A model generated the notes under the pieces. The model did not search any database. It had not been told where the DNA came from and saw only the letters and a program-made list of their open reading frames with translations. The position numbers and the translations under genes are program-made. Source: JAJXSS01 sp964547135 (GTDB taxonomy: Bacteria > Planctomycetota > Phycisphaerae > Phycisphaerales > Phycisphaeraceae). Taken from it: DNA of 57,954 bases. Shown in pieces: positions 16,544-25,481 of the stretch. Numbering within the stretch: the first letter of the stretch is position 1; every line of letters begins with the position of its first letter. The stretch covers positions 1 through 57,954 of the forward strand of contig CAZJMK010000016.1 in NCBI GenBank assembly GCA_964547135.1. The letters are read 5' to 3'.

Positions 16544-16578
16544 TAAATCCGAAATTCGAAATCCGACATTCGAAATTC
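16544..16578. repeat. Family A box, copy 3
   Basis: AAATCCGAAATTCGAAATCC and similar units, touching the stop codon of the permease gene and lying inside the Gld-like operon. Confidence 0.7.
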
Positions 16579-17298
16579 TCATCGCCATCGTTTGCTTTGC
16601 ACCAACTGCACCGCCAGAAACAGAAACAAACCGATCAGGCTGATGAAGTAAACCAAATTCGGCCAATCGATCAGCCCTTTGTTGAAATTGTCAAACTGCA
16701 TGTTCACGTTCAGGTGATACATAAACCCTCGCCACTCGTCGCGCACGAACGCAGCCTGGGGCAGAAAAAAGAGTACGAACGTCAACATGCAGATGACAAA
16801 CACCGTCAGCAAAAATGAAATGATCTGATTTTGTGAAATGGCGGAGGCAAACGTGCCGATGGCCAGGTACAACCCGCCGACCAGCAGCAGTCCGATGAAC
16901 CCGGTGACAATCGGCCCGTAATCAGGCCGGGCCGTCAATTGCAGCACGCCGACCAGTATCAGCAGCGGCAGCATCAGTGCCATTAAAAAGCCCATCGCCC
17001 CCAGCCATTTGCCGACGACCACCTGTGTGTCGTTGATGGGCGAGGTCATCAGCAGTTCAATGGTTCCGCTGCGCAATTCTTCCGAGATCAAACGCATGCT
17101 GATGGCGGGCACCAAAAAAATCATCAGCCAGATGACGCCGTCAAATGTCGGTCGCATGCTCGCCGGTTGACCGGGCGCGTAACTCATTAAAAAAATCAGC
17201 GACGTACCCAGACTGAACAGCCCCAGCACCACGTAGGCAATGGGTGAAAAAAACAGACTCGACAACTCACGCCTGGCAATCACGCACATCGGTGTCAT
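16579..17298 (-). CDS. ABC-2 type transporter permease (GldF-like)
   Basis: A 239-residue integral membrane protein with about six hydrophobic segments. It begins MCVIARRELSSLFFSPIAYVVLGLF, the characteristic N-terminus of ABC-2/GldF permeases, and includes WLMIFLVPAISMRLISEELRSGTIELLMTSPI, the conserved region next to the first periplasmic loop. It pairs with the ATPase 102 bases upstream and with the GldG-like and DUF4340 proteins downstream. The exported substrate is unknown; related systems serve gliding in Bacteroidetes but exist in many non-gliding bacteria. Confidence 0.9.
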   Translation of the reverse strand: MTPMCVIARRELSSLFFSPIAYVVLGLFSLGTSLIFLMSYAPGQPASMRPTFDGVIWLMIFLVPAISMRLISEELRSGTIELLMTSPINDTQVVVGKWLGAMGFLMALMLPLLILVGVLQLTARPDYGPIVTGFIGLLLVGGLYLAIGTFASAISQNQIISFLLTVFVICMLTFVLFFLPQAAFVRDEWRGFMYHLNVNMQFDNFNKGLIDWPNLVYFISLIGLFLFLAVQLVQSKRWR

Positions 17299-17400
17299 GA
17301 ATCATTCTCTGTATTTGGTTAATCGGTGAGTCGGTTAATCGGTTACTTGGTTCACAACGATTTTCCGTGAGTTCTGACTGTGTTTACGTTAAACACGCCC

Positions 17401-18342
17401 TCACGCCGCCTGACTTTGCGCTGCGGTGATTTGAATGAAAAACTGTTCCAGGCTGGCGGTTTCAAAACGCATTTCACGCAAAATCCAGTTTTGGGCAGCG
17501 ACGGCCTGCCCCAATGCTTCACGCAAATCGCTTTGATCTTTGGGTGCAATCAAAGCGCGACACCACCCTTCACTTTGCGTTACTTCGACTACACCCACCC
17601 CCGGCACCTGCTGCAATAACTGTTGCACTGTCGCCGGGTCAGCTTTCACTTCAAGTACCACTCGTGAACCGGTTGCCACTTTTTGCCGCAGTTGCTGAAT
17701 CGTACCCTCGGCTGCGATACGACCCCCGGCGATGATGATCACCTGGTCCGCCAGTTTTTCCACCTCCGGCAAAATGTGCGTCGAAAGCAGAATCGTGTGC
17801 TTGCCCCGTAAATCACGAATCAAGTCGCGGAACAGTGTCACCTGATTGGGGTCCAGCCCAGCCGTGGGTTCGTCCAAAATCAGCACCGGGGGTTCATGCA
17901 ACAACGCCTGCGCCAAACCCACACGTTGACGATTGCCCTTGGACAATTGACCAATCAACTTGCGCTGCACCGGTGCCAACCCGCAACGATCAATCACGTA
18001 ACCCGTGCGCTCACGTCGCTTGTTTTTTGGCAGGTGATACAGGCGGCCACGGTAGTCAAGGTATTCAGTGACGCGCATTTCCGGGTACAGCGGGTTATTT
18101 TCCGGAAGGTAACCGATGCCCGCACGAGCTGACTCCGGCGCGGTCAGCACATCATGACCGGCAATCGTCGCTCGCCCCGAGGTCGGCGGCAGGTAACCCG
18201 TCAGTATGCGCAAGGTCGTCGATTTACCCGCACCGTTGGGGCCGAGGAACCCGACCACCTGGCCTTGCGGGATGTTGAAACTCACCTGATTCACAGCCAA
18301 TGCGGGGCCGTAGTATTTGACGAGTTGATAAGCTTGAATCAT
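17401..18342 (-). CDS. ABC transporter ATP-binding protein (GldA-like)
   Basis: ATPase of the Gld-like exporter, 313 residues. Walker A is GPNGAGKSTT, the ABC signature LSKGNRQRVGLAQALLHEP, Walker B VLILDEPTAGLDP, and the switch histidine follows in LLSTHIL. A C-terminal domain of about 90 residues follows the core. I used the ATG at 18342 (MIQAYQLVKYYG), where the ABC domain begins; an in-frame start 24 bases upstream exists. It is the first gene of the four-gene minus-strand operon running to 12032. Confidence 0.92.
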   Translation of the reverse strand: MIQAYQLVKYYGPALAVNQVSFNIPQGQVVGFLGPNGAGKSTTLRILTGYLPPTSGRATIAGHDVLTAPESARAGIGYLPENNPLYPEMRVTEYLDYRGRLYHLPKNKRRERTGYVIDRCGLAPVQRKLIGQLSKGNRQRVGLAQALLHEPPVLILDEPTAGLDPNQVTLFRDLIRDLRGKHTILLSTHILPEVEKLADQVIIIAGGRIAAEGTIQQLRQKVATGSRVVLEVKADPATVQQLLQQVPGVGVVEVTQSEGWCRALIAPKDQSDLREALGQAVAAQNWILREMRFETASLEQFFIQITAAQSQAA

Positions 18343-18615
18343 GGATGGCGGTACCCCTGATGACAATAAACAGAATCACATTGCGTACATAGGGTATCAA
18401 CGTTACCCCGATCAAGTGACAACGGTTTAACTTACGTCTCACAAATGGTCAAGGTTCATGCCCATGGGCGTTTAGTGGCATGAAAGCCATGTTTGACCAA
18501 TGATCGATTCAACCCGTCACTTGCCGGTCGGATGTGTTCGTTGTAAAGTATTTGACTCGCAACCGTCGCCCTGTACGTGATGCAGGGCTGCACAACCCAT
18601 GACGGAGTTTAATTC

Positions 18616-18864
18616 ATGGCCGAGTTCACACGTTTTCAGCCCACGTCCAAAGCCCAGTACCGTATCGCCAAAAAATCCAGCACGGGCGTGCTGTTTGTTG
18701 ATTACAAGAACACCGATGAACTGCGTCGTTTGATGACGCCCAACGGCAAAATTCAGTCGCGTAAACGCACCGGCATGACCGCAGCCGAACAACGCATTGC
18801 CGCTGCTGCAATCAAACGCGCTCGTTTCATGGCGCTTTTGCCCTTCACCAGCGCGACGCTGTGA
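18616..18864 (+). CDS. rpsR: Small ribosomal subunit protein bS18
   Basis: An 82-residue basic protein. The C-terminal half GKIQSRKRTGMTAAEQRIAA and AIKRARFMALLPF matches the conserved core of bS18 (GKIxPRRxTG...AIKRARxxALLPF) that binds 16S rRNA and bS6 in the platform of the 30S subunit. No zinc-type cysteines are present. GGAG eight bases upstream of the ATG at 18616 marks the start. In most bacteria rpsR sits between rpsF/ssb and rplI; here it stands alone and is closed by its own terminator at 18919-18951. The 249 bases upstream hold no gene and no repeat; TTGACT at 18552 may be part of its promoter. Confidence 0.93.
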   Translation: MAEFTRFQPTSKAQYRIAKKSSTGVLFVDYKNTDELRRLMTPNGKIQSRKRTGMTAAEQRIAAAAIKRARFMALLPFTSATL

Positions 18865-18918
18865 TGGGTGTATCGCAATCGCGTCGTTCGATCCGTCAAT
18901 AAAACCAGTATTGCATCG

Positions 18919-18951
18919 CCGTAGGCCGCAAGCCTGCGGTTTTTTATTTTT
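18919..18951 (+). terminator. Rho-independent terminator after rpsR
   Basis: CCGTAGGC, loop CGCAA, GCCTGCGG form an 8 bp stem with one G-T wobble, followed at once by TTTTTTATTTTT. It separates rpsR from uvrA. Confidence 0.88.
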
Positions 18952-18978
18952 CACATTACGAACAATAACCTAACAGCG

Positions 18979-18984
18979 TATAAT
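18979..18984 (+). promoter_or_regulatory. Predicted -10 box for uvrA, leaderless
   Basis: A consensus TATAAT ends seven bases before the uvrA ATG, so transcription would begin at the start codon. TTACGA 17 bases upstream is a weak -35. No SOS box is recognisable. Confidence 0.5.
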
Positions 18985-18991
18985 CCGCCCT

Positions 18992-21916
18992 ATGGCACCA
19001 TCGTTCATTAGTATCCGTGGCGCTCGTGAGCACAACCTGCGCGGTATCGACCTCGATATACCCCGTGACAAGCTCGTGGTCATCACGGGTTTATCCGGCA
19101 GCGGCAAATCGTCATTGGCGTTTGACACCATTTATGCGGAGGGGCAGCGCAAGTACATCGAATCGCTGTCGGCTTACGCCCGGCAGTTTTTGGACCAGTT
19201 GCAGAAGCCGGACATTGATTCGATTGAAGGGCTTCCGCCGACAATCGCGATTGAGCAGCGGTCCGCCAGTCACAACCCGCGTTCGACGGTGGCGACGACG
19301 ACGGAAATTTACGATTACCTGCGGTTGTTGTTTGCACGGGTGGGTCAGCCGCGCTGCTGGCACCCGATGAAAACCGATGACAAGGGCAACGTGCTGGAAG
19401 TGTGCGGTCGGCCGATTGCCAGCCAGTCAGCGACGCAGATTGTCGATGCGGTGCAGGCGCAAGCCGACGGTACACGGTTACTCATTTTGGCGCCACTGGT
19501 GCGCGGCAAAAAAGGGCATCACAAGGAAATATTTGACGCCATGATTCGGCAGGGCTTCGTGCGTGCCCGAGTCGATGGGGCGATGGTCGATTTGCGTGAT
19601 GCCAAGGCGGTGAAAGAAGCGACCAAGGCCATGGCACGCTACGAAACGCACGACATCGAAGCGGTGGTGGACCGGGTGGTGATACGCAAGGCTGAACTCG
19701 ACAAGGACCGGGCACGCCTGGCGGACTCGATCGAACTGGCGCTCAAACAGTCGGGCGGCATGGTGATTGTCAGTGCGGAACAAACATCATCAACCGGTGG
19801 TGAAGGCCAATGGCACGATACGATTTACAGTGAAAAATATTCATGTCCGTTGCACCCGGAATGTTCGCTGGAGGAACTGGAACCCCGGCTGTTTTCATTC
19901 AACAGCCCGTATGGGGCGTGCCCATCGTGTCACGGTTTGGGCACGATTTTGGAATTCGACCCCGATTTGATTGTGCCCGATGCGACGCTGAGTCTGACCA
20001 AGGGGGCGATTGACGCCTGGCGGCATCAGGGCAAGGACATGAACATCTGGTATGCGCAGATTTTGCGGAAGTTTTGCCGTGAGTTTGAAGTCGATGCCGA
20101 GCAACCGTTCAAAAAAATACCAGCCGGCAAACGCCGCATTTTGTTGTATGGAACCAGCCCGGCTGACGAGGCCAAGTTCGGTGAACATTTCGAAGGTGTC
20201 ATACCCAACCTGCAACGTCGCTGGCAAAACACCGAAAGCGAGTTCGTCAAAGAGCGATTGCAAAAATATTTGTCGGAAGCACCCTGTGAAAAATGTCACG
20301 GGGCACGACTCAAGCCCGAAGCATTGAATGTATTTGTCAGCAGTGCCGGGCCTGCACAAACCACGTTCAACATTCACAAGGTCACCACGCTCACCATCGA
20401 AAAGGCGGTTGAGTTTTTCGGCAACCTGCAATTGGATAAGGAACAAACCACCATCGCGGCACCGATTTTGAAAGAAGTGCGTGCCCGGTTGGGTTTCATG
20501 CTTGATGTCGGATTGGGGTACCTGTCGCTGAGTCGAACCACGGGTTCGCTGTCGGGGGGTGAATCGCAGCGCATTCGATTGGCCACGCAGGTGGGTTCGG
20601 GACTGGTGGGTTGTTGTTACGTGCTGGATGAGCCGACGATCGGTTTGCATCAGCGCGATAATGATCGATTGATTGCGACACTGAGGCATTTATGCGACAT
20701 CGGCAACAGTGTGCTGGTGGTGGAGCATGATGAAGACACGATCAAGGCGGCGGACTGGGTGATCGACATCGGCCCGGGGCCTGGCAAACATGGCGGACAG
20801 GTCGTGGCGGAAGGAACGCTCAAGGAAATTGAAAACAAACCGGAGTCGCTGACGGGGCAGTATTTGTCGGGGTTGATGAAAATTGAAACGCCGGGTAGGC
20901 GACGGGTGCTCGATCATGTTCACCCGGTGATTGTCAAAGGGGCAGCGGCCAACAACCTCAAAAAAATAGATGTGGCGTTTCCGTTGGGGGGCTTTATCTG
21001 TGTGACGGGGGTTTCGGGTTCGGGGAAAAGCTCACTGGTGAATCAGATTTTATTACGGGCAGCCAAGCGGTCGCTGGGCATTGTCGCGGACAAACCGGGA
21101 CTGCATGACGATGTGGTGGGGTTGAAGAAGGTGGACCGGGTGATTGAGGTGGACCAGTCGCCGATTGGAAGGACGCCGCGCAGCAACCCGGCAACGTATG
21201 TGGGGGTGTTTGATTTGATTCGCAATTTGTTTGCGCAGACCAAGGAAGCAAAAGTGCGGGGGTATCAGCCGGGGCGTTTTTCCTTCAACGTGAAGGGGGG
21301 CAGGTGCGAAGCGTGTCAAGGTCAGGGGACGCGCAAAATTGAAATGCACTTTTTGCCGGATGTTTACGTGGCCTGCGAGTCGTGCAAAGGCACGCGGTAC
21401 AACCGGGAGACGTTGGAGGTGCATTACAAGGGCAAATCGATTGCGGATGTGCTGGCGATGACGGTGGAGGAGGCGGTGACGTTTTTCGAAAACTACCCGC
21501 AGATCAGACAGTTGCTCGCGGCGATCAATGATGTGGGGTTGTCATACATGCAGTTGGGGCAGCCGGCGACGACGCTGTCGGGGGGCGAGGCCCAGCGCGT
21601 GAAACTGGCGACGGAACTGGGCAAACGACCGACGGGGCATACGTTGTATGTGTTGGATGAGCCGACGACGGGGTTGCATTTTGCGGACATTGACAAGTTG
21701 CTGAGCGTGCTGCATCGACTGGCGGATGCGGGGAACACGATTGTGGTGATCGAGCACAATTTGGATGTGATCAAAAGCGCGGATTGGTTGATCGATTTGG
21801 GGCCCGAGGGGGGCGATCGCGGGGGGACGGTGGTGGCAACGGGCACGCCGGAGGAGGTGGCGAAATGTGAGGGGTCGTACACGGGGCGGTATTTACGGGG
21901 GCATTTGCAGGGATAG
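18992..21916 (+). CDS. uvrA: Excinuclease ABC subunit A
   Basis: Damage-recognition ATPase of nucleotide excision repair, 974 residues. It has two ABC ATPase halves: Walker A GLSGSGKSS (33-41) with signature LSGGESQR near 519, and GVSGSGKSS near 673 with LSGGEAQR near 862. The second zinc module is standard (CEACQGQG near 771 and CESCKGT near 794). The first zinc module reads CPLHPEC then CPSC near 284-312, so the second ligand position holds His instead of Cys, with another Cys three residues on. The insertion domain and UvrB-binding region are present. Transcription seems to be leaderless from the TATAAT seven bases upstream. Confidence 0.97.
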   Translation: MAPSFISIRGAREHNLRGIDLDIPRDKLVVITGLSGSGKSSLAFDTIYAEGQRKYIESLSAYARQFLDQLQKPDIDSIEGLPPTIAIEQRSASHNPRSTVATTTEIYDYLRLLFARVGQPRCWHPMKTDDKGNVLEVCGRPIASQSATQIVDAVQAQADGTRLLILAPLVRGKKGHHKEIFDAMIRQGFVRARVDGAMVDLRDAKAVKEATKAMARYETHDIEAVVDRVVIRKAELDKDRARLADSIELALKQSGGMVIVSAEQTSSTGGEGQWHDTIYSEKYSCPLHPECSLEELEPRLFSFNSPYGACPSCHGLGTILEFDPDLIVPDATLSLTKGAIDAWRHQGKDMNIWYAQILRKFCREFEVDAEQPFKKIPAGKRRILLYGTSPADEAKFGEHFEGVIPNLQRRWQNTESEFVKERLQKYLSEAPCEKCHGARLKPEALNVFVSSAGPAQTTFNIHKVTTLTIEKAVEFFGNLQLDKEQTTIAAPILKEVRARLGFMLDVGLGYLSLSRTTGSLSGGESQRIRLATQVGSGLVGCCYVLDEPTIGLHQRDNDRLIATLRHLCDIGNSVLVVEHDEDTIKAADWVIDIGPGPGKHGGQVVAEGTLKEIENKPESLTGQYLSGLMKIETPGRRRVLDHVHPVIVKGAAANNLKKIDVAFPLGGFICVTGVSGSGKSSLVNQILLRAAKRSLGIVADKPGLHDDVVGLKKVDRVIEVDQSPIGRTPRSNPATYVGVFDLIRNLFAQTKEAKVRGYQPGRFSFNVKGGRCEACQGQGTRKIEMHFLPDVYVACESCKGTRYNRETLEVHYKGKSIADVLAMTVEEAVTFFENYPQIRQLLAAINDVGLSYMQLGQPATTLSGGEAQRVKLATELGKRPTGHTLYVLDEPTTGLHFADIDKLLSVLHRLADAGNTIVVIEHNLDVIKSADWLIDLGPEGGDRGGTVVATGTPEEVAKCEGSYTGRYLRGHLQG

Positions 21917-21942
21917 CGCGCTGCTGGGTAGTAAGTCCATTT

Positions 21943-22323
21943 TCAGGTGGCGGGCAGGGCGTGGGCTTGCAGGTCTTCAAGGGTGACGAATTCAAGGGCG
22001 GAGATGTGCGTGGCTTCGAGGACGACTTGGGGTGCGACGCCGGCGTCGAGGGCTTCCTTCCAGCGTTGAACGCAAAGGCACCAGCGGTCGCCGGGCTTCA
22101 AGCCGGGAAAGTCGTATTCGGGGTGAGGCGTGACCAGGTCGTTGCCGCGGGAGACGCTGAAGGCGAGGAACTCGGCGGTCATGCGGGCACAGACCAGGTG
22201 CAGGCCATGGTCATCGGGCCCGGTGCGACAGCAGCCGTCACGGTAAAACCCGGTGCGCGGACGCAGTGAACAGGTTTGCAGTTCCGTGCCCAGCACGTTT
22301 TTGGGTAAGCGGGGTGAAATCAT
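21943..22323 (-). CDS. DUF2237 family protein
   Basis: A 126-residue protein with the family pattern NVLGTELQTCSLRPRTGFYRDGCCRTGPDDHGLHLVCA, then TAEFLAFSVSRGNDLVTPHPEYDFPGLKPGDRWCLC and RWKEALDAGVAPQVVLEATH. The family is widespread and small; its function is unknown. Conserved Cys residues (QTCS, DGCC, WCLC) suggest metal or redox chemistry, which is only inference. The start at 22323 (MISPRLPKN) is preferred to an ATG 45 bases upstream because conservation begins there. It converges on uvrA with 26 bases between stops. Confidence 0.85.
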   Translation of the reverse strand: MISPRLPKNVLGTELQTCSLRPRTGFYRDGCCRTGPDDHGLHLVCARMTAEFLAFSVSRGNDLVTPHPEYDFPGLKPGDRWCLCVQRWKEALDAGVAPQVVLEATHISALEFVTLEDLQAHALPAT

Positions 22324-22349
22324 GGGCAATGTTAGGGCGTTCGAATGAA

Positions 22350-22423
22350 GAAGTGGTCGAGTGGCCAAGTGGCGATATGATTTCGGATTTCGAATTTGGT
22401 TAGCGCCGCGACTTGTCGCGTCT
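22350..22423 (+). repeat. Family B/C element, copy 3, with an A box inside
   Basis: AGTGGTCGAGTGGCCAAGTGG, then the A box GATTTCGGATTTCGAATTT (22379-22398), then TTAGCGCC with hairpin CGCGAC-TT-GTCGCG. The A box lies exactly between the B and C parts. It is part of the 22324-22645 gap, which holds no gene. Confidence 0.78.
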
Positions 22424-22439
22424 GTTATTGAAGAATGGC

Positions 22440-22498
22440 ACGCTCACACTAAACCCCGCCCCGGCGAGGTTTTCAAATATCTCGGAGGGGAGAGGACA
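22440..22498. repeat. CCCTCTCCC-type repeat, family I copy 4
   Basis: CCCCGCCCCGGCGAGGTTTTC followed by CGGAGGGGAGAGG. It shares its two parts with 14120-14190. Confidence 0.55.
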
Positions 22499-22554
22499 GG
22501 CAAGTGACCTGATGCGGAGAATACATCGGAGTGAGTGGTCATCGGGTGCAGGTT

Positions 22555-22583
22555 GATCCGGCCCTGAAGGGCACGGCGTCATT
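22555..22583. repeat. Family K half element, copy 2
   Basis: Right arm only: GATCCGGCCCTGAAGGGC followed by ACGGCGTCAT. It lies about 60 bases before atpC. Confidence 0.7.
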
Positions 22584-22645
22584 TATGATTGGTGGCAATG
22601 GTTGGATTGTGTGTCTAAAATCAGGTTTTACAAGGAGCGATGGTC

Positions 22646-23059
22646 ATGGCTGACACCTTTCGTTGCACACTGATCACCCCGGCGCAGCAGGTGGTGGATG
22701 AGGAAGTGACGTACGTTGATATGCCGGTGTTTGACGGACAGATGGGCATTGCGCCATCGCGGGCACCCTTGGTGGCCAAGCTGGGCGATGGGGCATTGCG
22801 GTTGGATTTTGCCCGGGGGGAGAGCAGGTGGTTTTTCGTGGCTGGGGGTTTTGCGCAGATGCGCGACAATAAGCTGACACTGCTGACCGAGCAGGCGCAG
22901 GAAGCATCGGAAATTGACAAGGCCAAGGCACAGGCAATGCTCAAAGAGGCGACGGGCATCGTGGCGGTCGGCGAGGAAAAAACCGCGCAACGCGATCGTC
23001 AACAGAAAAAGGCAAGGGCAATGATGGCATTGGCGGATCGGCAGGGCAAGGCAACGTGA
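22646..23059 (+). CDS. atpC: F1-ATP synthase epsilon subunit
   Basis: Epsilon subunit of the ATP synthase central stalk, 137 residues. The N-terminal beta-sandwich shows FRCTLITPAQQVVDEEVTYVDMPVFDGQMGIAPSRAPLVAKLGDGALRL, the classic AtpC pattern, with WFFVAGGFAQMRDNKLTLL and a C-terminal helical hairpin (EIDKAKAQAMLKEA). AGGAG at 22633-22637 is eight bases before the ATG at 22646 but only two before an ATG at 22640, which decides the start. The gene stands alone: no atpD, atpG or atpA is nearby, unlike the usual atp operon order. Confidence 0.93.
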   Translation: MADTFRCTLITPAQQVVDEEVTYVDMPVFDGQMGIAPSRAPLVAKLGDGALRLDFARGESRWFFVAGGFAQMRDNKLTLLTEQAQEASEIDKAKAQAMLKEATGIVAVGEEKTAQRDRQQKKARAMMALADRQGKAT

Positions 23060-23144
23060 AACTTCGTGTGATTTGCTTGTCAATTGATTTGGTTGAATGC
23101 ACACATCATGCACCAGGGCGCCGAGGCCTTGGGAGTCAATCGTT

Positions 23145-23150
23145 TACAAT
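23145..23150 (+). promoter_or_regulatory. Predicted -10 box for the PBP2 gene
   Basis: TACAAT ends nine bases before the ATG at 23160, and no Shine-Dalgarno is present. Confidence 0.35.
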
Positions 23151-23159
23151 GAGTTGGTC

Positions 23160-25481
23160 ATGCGGCATTGGCTGCGGCAAATGATACCCAGCATGTTTCG
23201 CCGGCGATTGTTACTCATCGCCTCGGCGGTGCTGTGCATTTTGATCGTGCTGGGTACGCAGATGACCCTGCTCACCGCGTCGCAGCATGAATATTGGTTG
23301 AGTCGTGCTGAATCAGCGATGACGGATCGCTGGTTCATACCGACGGTGCGGGGTCGTATTGTCGATGTCAAAGGGCGGGTGCTGGCGGAGGACACGGGCA
23401 GTTTCGATGTGGCGGTGACGTACCCGGTGATCAGCGGGCAATGGTCGTATGAACAGGCGTTGCGCTCTGCGCGGCGGGCGCATTTGACGATTTGGCGACA
23501 ACTGGACCCGGTGCAGCGGGAACGGTTGGTGGCCAGGTATCAGCCGGAGGTGGATGCGAAGGTGGAGGAACTTTGGCGGACACTGTCGGAAGTGGGGGGC
23601 ATTGAGCGCGAAGAATTGGAACGACGCAAACAGACCATTCGGGCACGGGTGGAACAGATGGCGGGTGATGTTTGGTCGGCCCGGTGGCAGCAACGCCTGG
23701 CGGAAAGTGATGAGGCGGGCACACTCACGGAGATTGTGCGACCGATTGGTGAACAGGTGGCTGCGCATGCGGTATTGTGGGATATCGACGACCGCATACG
23801 GATGGAAATTGAAAGACGTTTGAACGAAGCGCGACCCGCCGGCAGCACTCGTGCGGTGGCGGGCCTGGAAGTTTGGCCAACGGTGTCGATTGAACGATCA
23901 CATCAGCGGCGATACCCGCTGGATCGCGTGAAAGTGAGGGTGGATCGAAGCACGTTTCCGGGACCGTTGCGCAGTGACAAGGTGGTGGAAGTGGAAGTCG
24001 AAGGTGTGGCAACGCACACAATTGGAGCGTTGCGAAACCTTTGGCGGGAAGATGCGCAACTCGAGGAACGGCCGTTTCGTCAGCGTGATGAAAACGAACA
24101 GTTGGTATTTGATTTGGGGGGGTATCGGCCCGGTGACAACATCGGGTATTTCGGGTTGGAACGGTCGTTGGAACGGGAACTGCGCGGCAGCATGGGGCAG
24201 GTGATCGAATACTTTGACACGGGTCGATTCACACGCATCGAACCGATGGCAGGGCGTGAAGTTCGGCTGACGCTCGATGCACAATTGCAGGCACGCATTG
24301 AAGCAGTGATGAAGCCGGAGTTGGGGCTGATGCAGCGGCAACCCTGGCACGCACGCGAACACGATGAGGAACAGATCGGGCAATCGTTGTGCGGGGCAGC
24401 GGTGGTGATGGAAATTGACACGGGCAAGGTGTTGGCGATGGTCAATGCCCCGGGTTTTTCGCAAACACAATTGCGGACAAGCCCGGCATCGGTGTGGGGT
24501 GATGCGGTGAATCGGCCGTTTTTGCATCGGGCAGCGGCGATGCCGTATGAACCGGGGTCAACCCTCAAGCCGTTGCTGCTGGCAGCGGCGATTGCGGAAA
24601 GAAAACTGACGGCTACGGAGACGATCACCTGTCACGGATTTATGGATGCGGGCAACCCCCATGCGTTTCGTTGCTGGATATACAAGCAGTTCAATCACAC
24701 ACATGGGCCGATGACGGGGCACCAGGCGATTGCCCATAGTTGCAACATTTATTTTTACACACTGGGTCAGCGGATGGGCGGCGGGCTGGTGGTCGATTGG
24801 TTGCACCAGTTCGGCATGGGCAGACGACAAGCCAGCGGGTTGCTGGAGGAAGTGGTGGGTGATTTGCCGAGGTTCACGGATGCACAGCGAAACCTGCGGC
24901 GCAGTTTCGATACGCATGAGGCGAGGTTGATGGGGATTGGACAGGGGCCGGTGCGTTGGACGGTGCTTCAGGCGGCGGGTGCGTATGCGGCACTGGTGCG
25001 TGGCGGGGTGTGGTTGCCGGCGAAGTTGTATGAAATGAGTGATGGTTTGCCGGACAGTCGTCATGACCCGGCGGCAGGGCAGCCGATGGATTTGGGATTG
25101 ACCCGCGAGGCGATTGAAGCAGCGATGCAGGGAATGGATGAGGCGGTCAACGAACCATGGGGCACGGGGCATGCGCTGGGGGCACTGGGGGGTGAAAAAG
25201 TTTTTACGTTACCGGGAGTGAAGGTGGCGGGTAAATCGGGCACAGCCACGGCTGCACCCTTGCGCATTGATTCGGACGGTGACGGGCGCATCACCCGCAA
25301 TGATCAGATTGTGCGTCAGGGCGATCATGCGTGGTTCATCGGTGTGGTGACGCAGGCGGGGGCGACGCAGCCGAAGTATGTCGTGGCGGTGGTGGTGGAA
25401 TATGCGGGCAGTGGGGGGGCGACGGCTGGGCCGATTGCCAATCAAATATTGTTTGCCCTGCGTGCGGAGGGTTATCTGTGA
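23160..25481 (+). CDS. mrdA: Penicillin-binding protein 2 (elongasome transpeptidase)
   Basis: Class B PBP that cross-links peptidoglycan, 773 residues. One membrane helix lies near residues 15-40 (LLLIASAVLCILIVLG). The transpeptidase domain has the active-site STLK near 466, SCN near 526 and KSGT near 690. After the start of the pedestal domain (RGRIVDVKGRVLAEDTGSFDVAV) comes a long charged, helix-rich stretch (about residues 100-240) that makes the protein over 100 residues longer than E. coli PBP2. The start at 23160 (MRHWLRQ) is preferred to an upstream in-frame ATG. It overlaps rodA by four bases, so the pair is coupled. Confidence 0.9.
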   Translation: MRHWLRQMIPSMFRRRLLLIASAVLCILIVLGTQMTLLTASQHEYWLSRAESAMTDRWFIPTVRGRIVDVKGRVLAEDTGSFDVAVTYPVISGQWSYEQALRSARRAHLTIWRQLDPVQRERLVARYQPEVDAKVEELWRTLSEVGGIEREELERRKQTIRARVEQMAGDVWSARWQQRLAESDEAGTLTEIVRPIGEQVAAHAVLWDIDDRIRMEIERRLNEARPAGSTRAVAGLEVWPTVSIERSHQRRYPLDRVKVRVDRSTFPGPLRSDKVVEVEVEGVATHTIGALRNLWREDAQLEERPFRQRDENEQLVFDLGGYRPGDNIGYFGLERSLERELRGSMGQVIEYFDTGRFTRIEPMAGREVRLTLDAQLQARIEAVMKPELGLMQRQPWHAREHDEEQIGQSLCGAAVVMEIDTGKVLAMVNAPGFSQTQLRTSPASVWGDAVNRPFLHRAAAMPYEPGSTLKPLLLAAAIAERKLTATETITCHGFMDAGNPHAFRCWIYKQFNHTHGPMTGHQAIAHSCNIYFYTLGQRMGGGLVVDWLHQFGMGRRQASGLLEEVVGDLPRFTDAQRNLRRSFDTHEARLMGIGQGPVRWTVLQAAGAYAALVRGGVWLPAKLYEMSDGLPDSRHDPAAGQPMDLGLTREAIEAAMQGMDEAVNEPWGTGHALGALGGEKVFTLPGVKVAGKSGTATAAPLRIDSDGDGRITRNDQIVRQGDHAWFIGVVTQAGATQPKYVVAVVVEYAGSGGATAGPIANQILFALRAEGYL

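Noticed and set aside
23106..23135. A further family K copy (GGGCGCCGAGGCCTTGGGAGTC).
   Set aside because: It shares only short GC-rich words with K and does not form the K hairpin.
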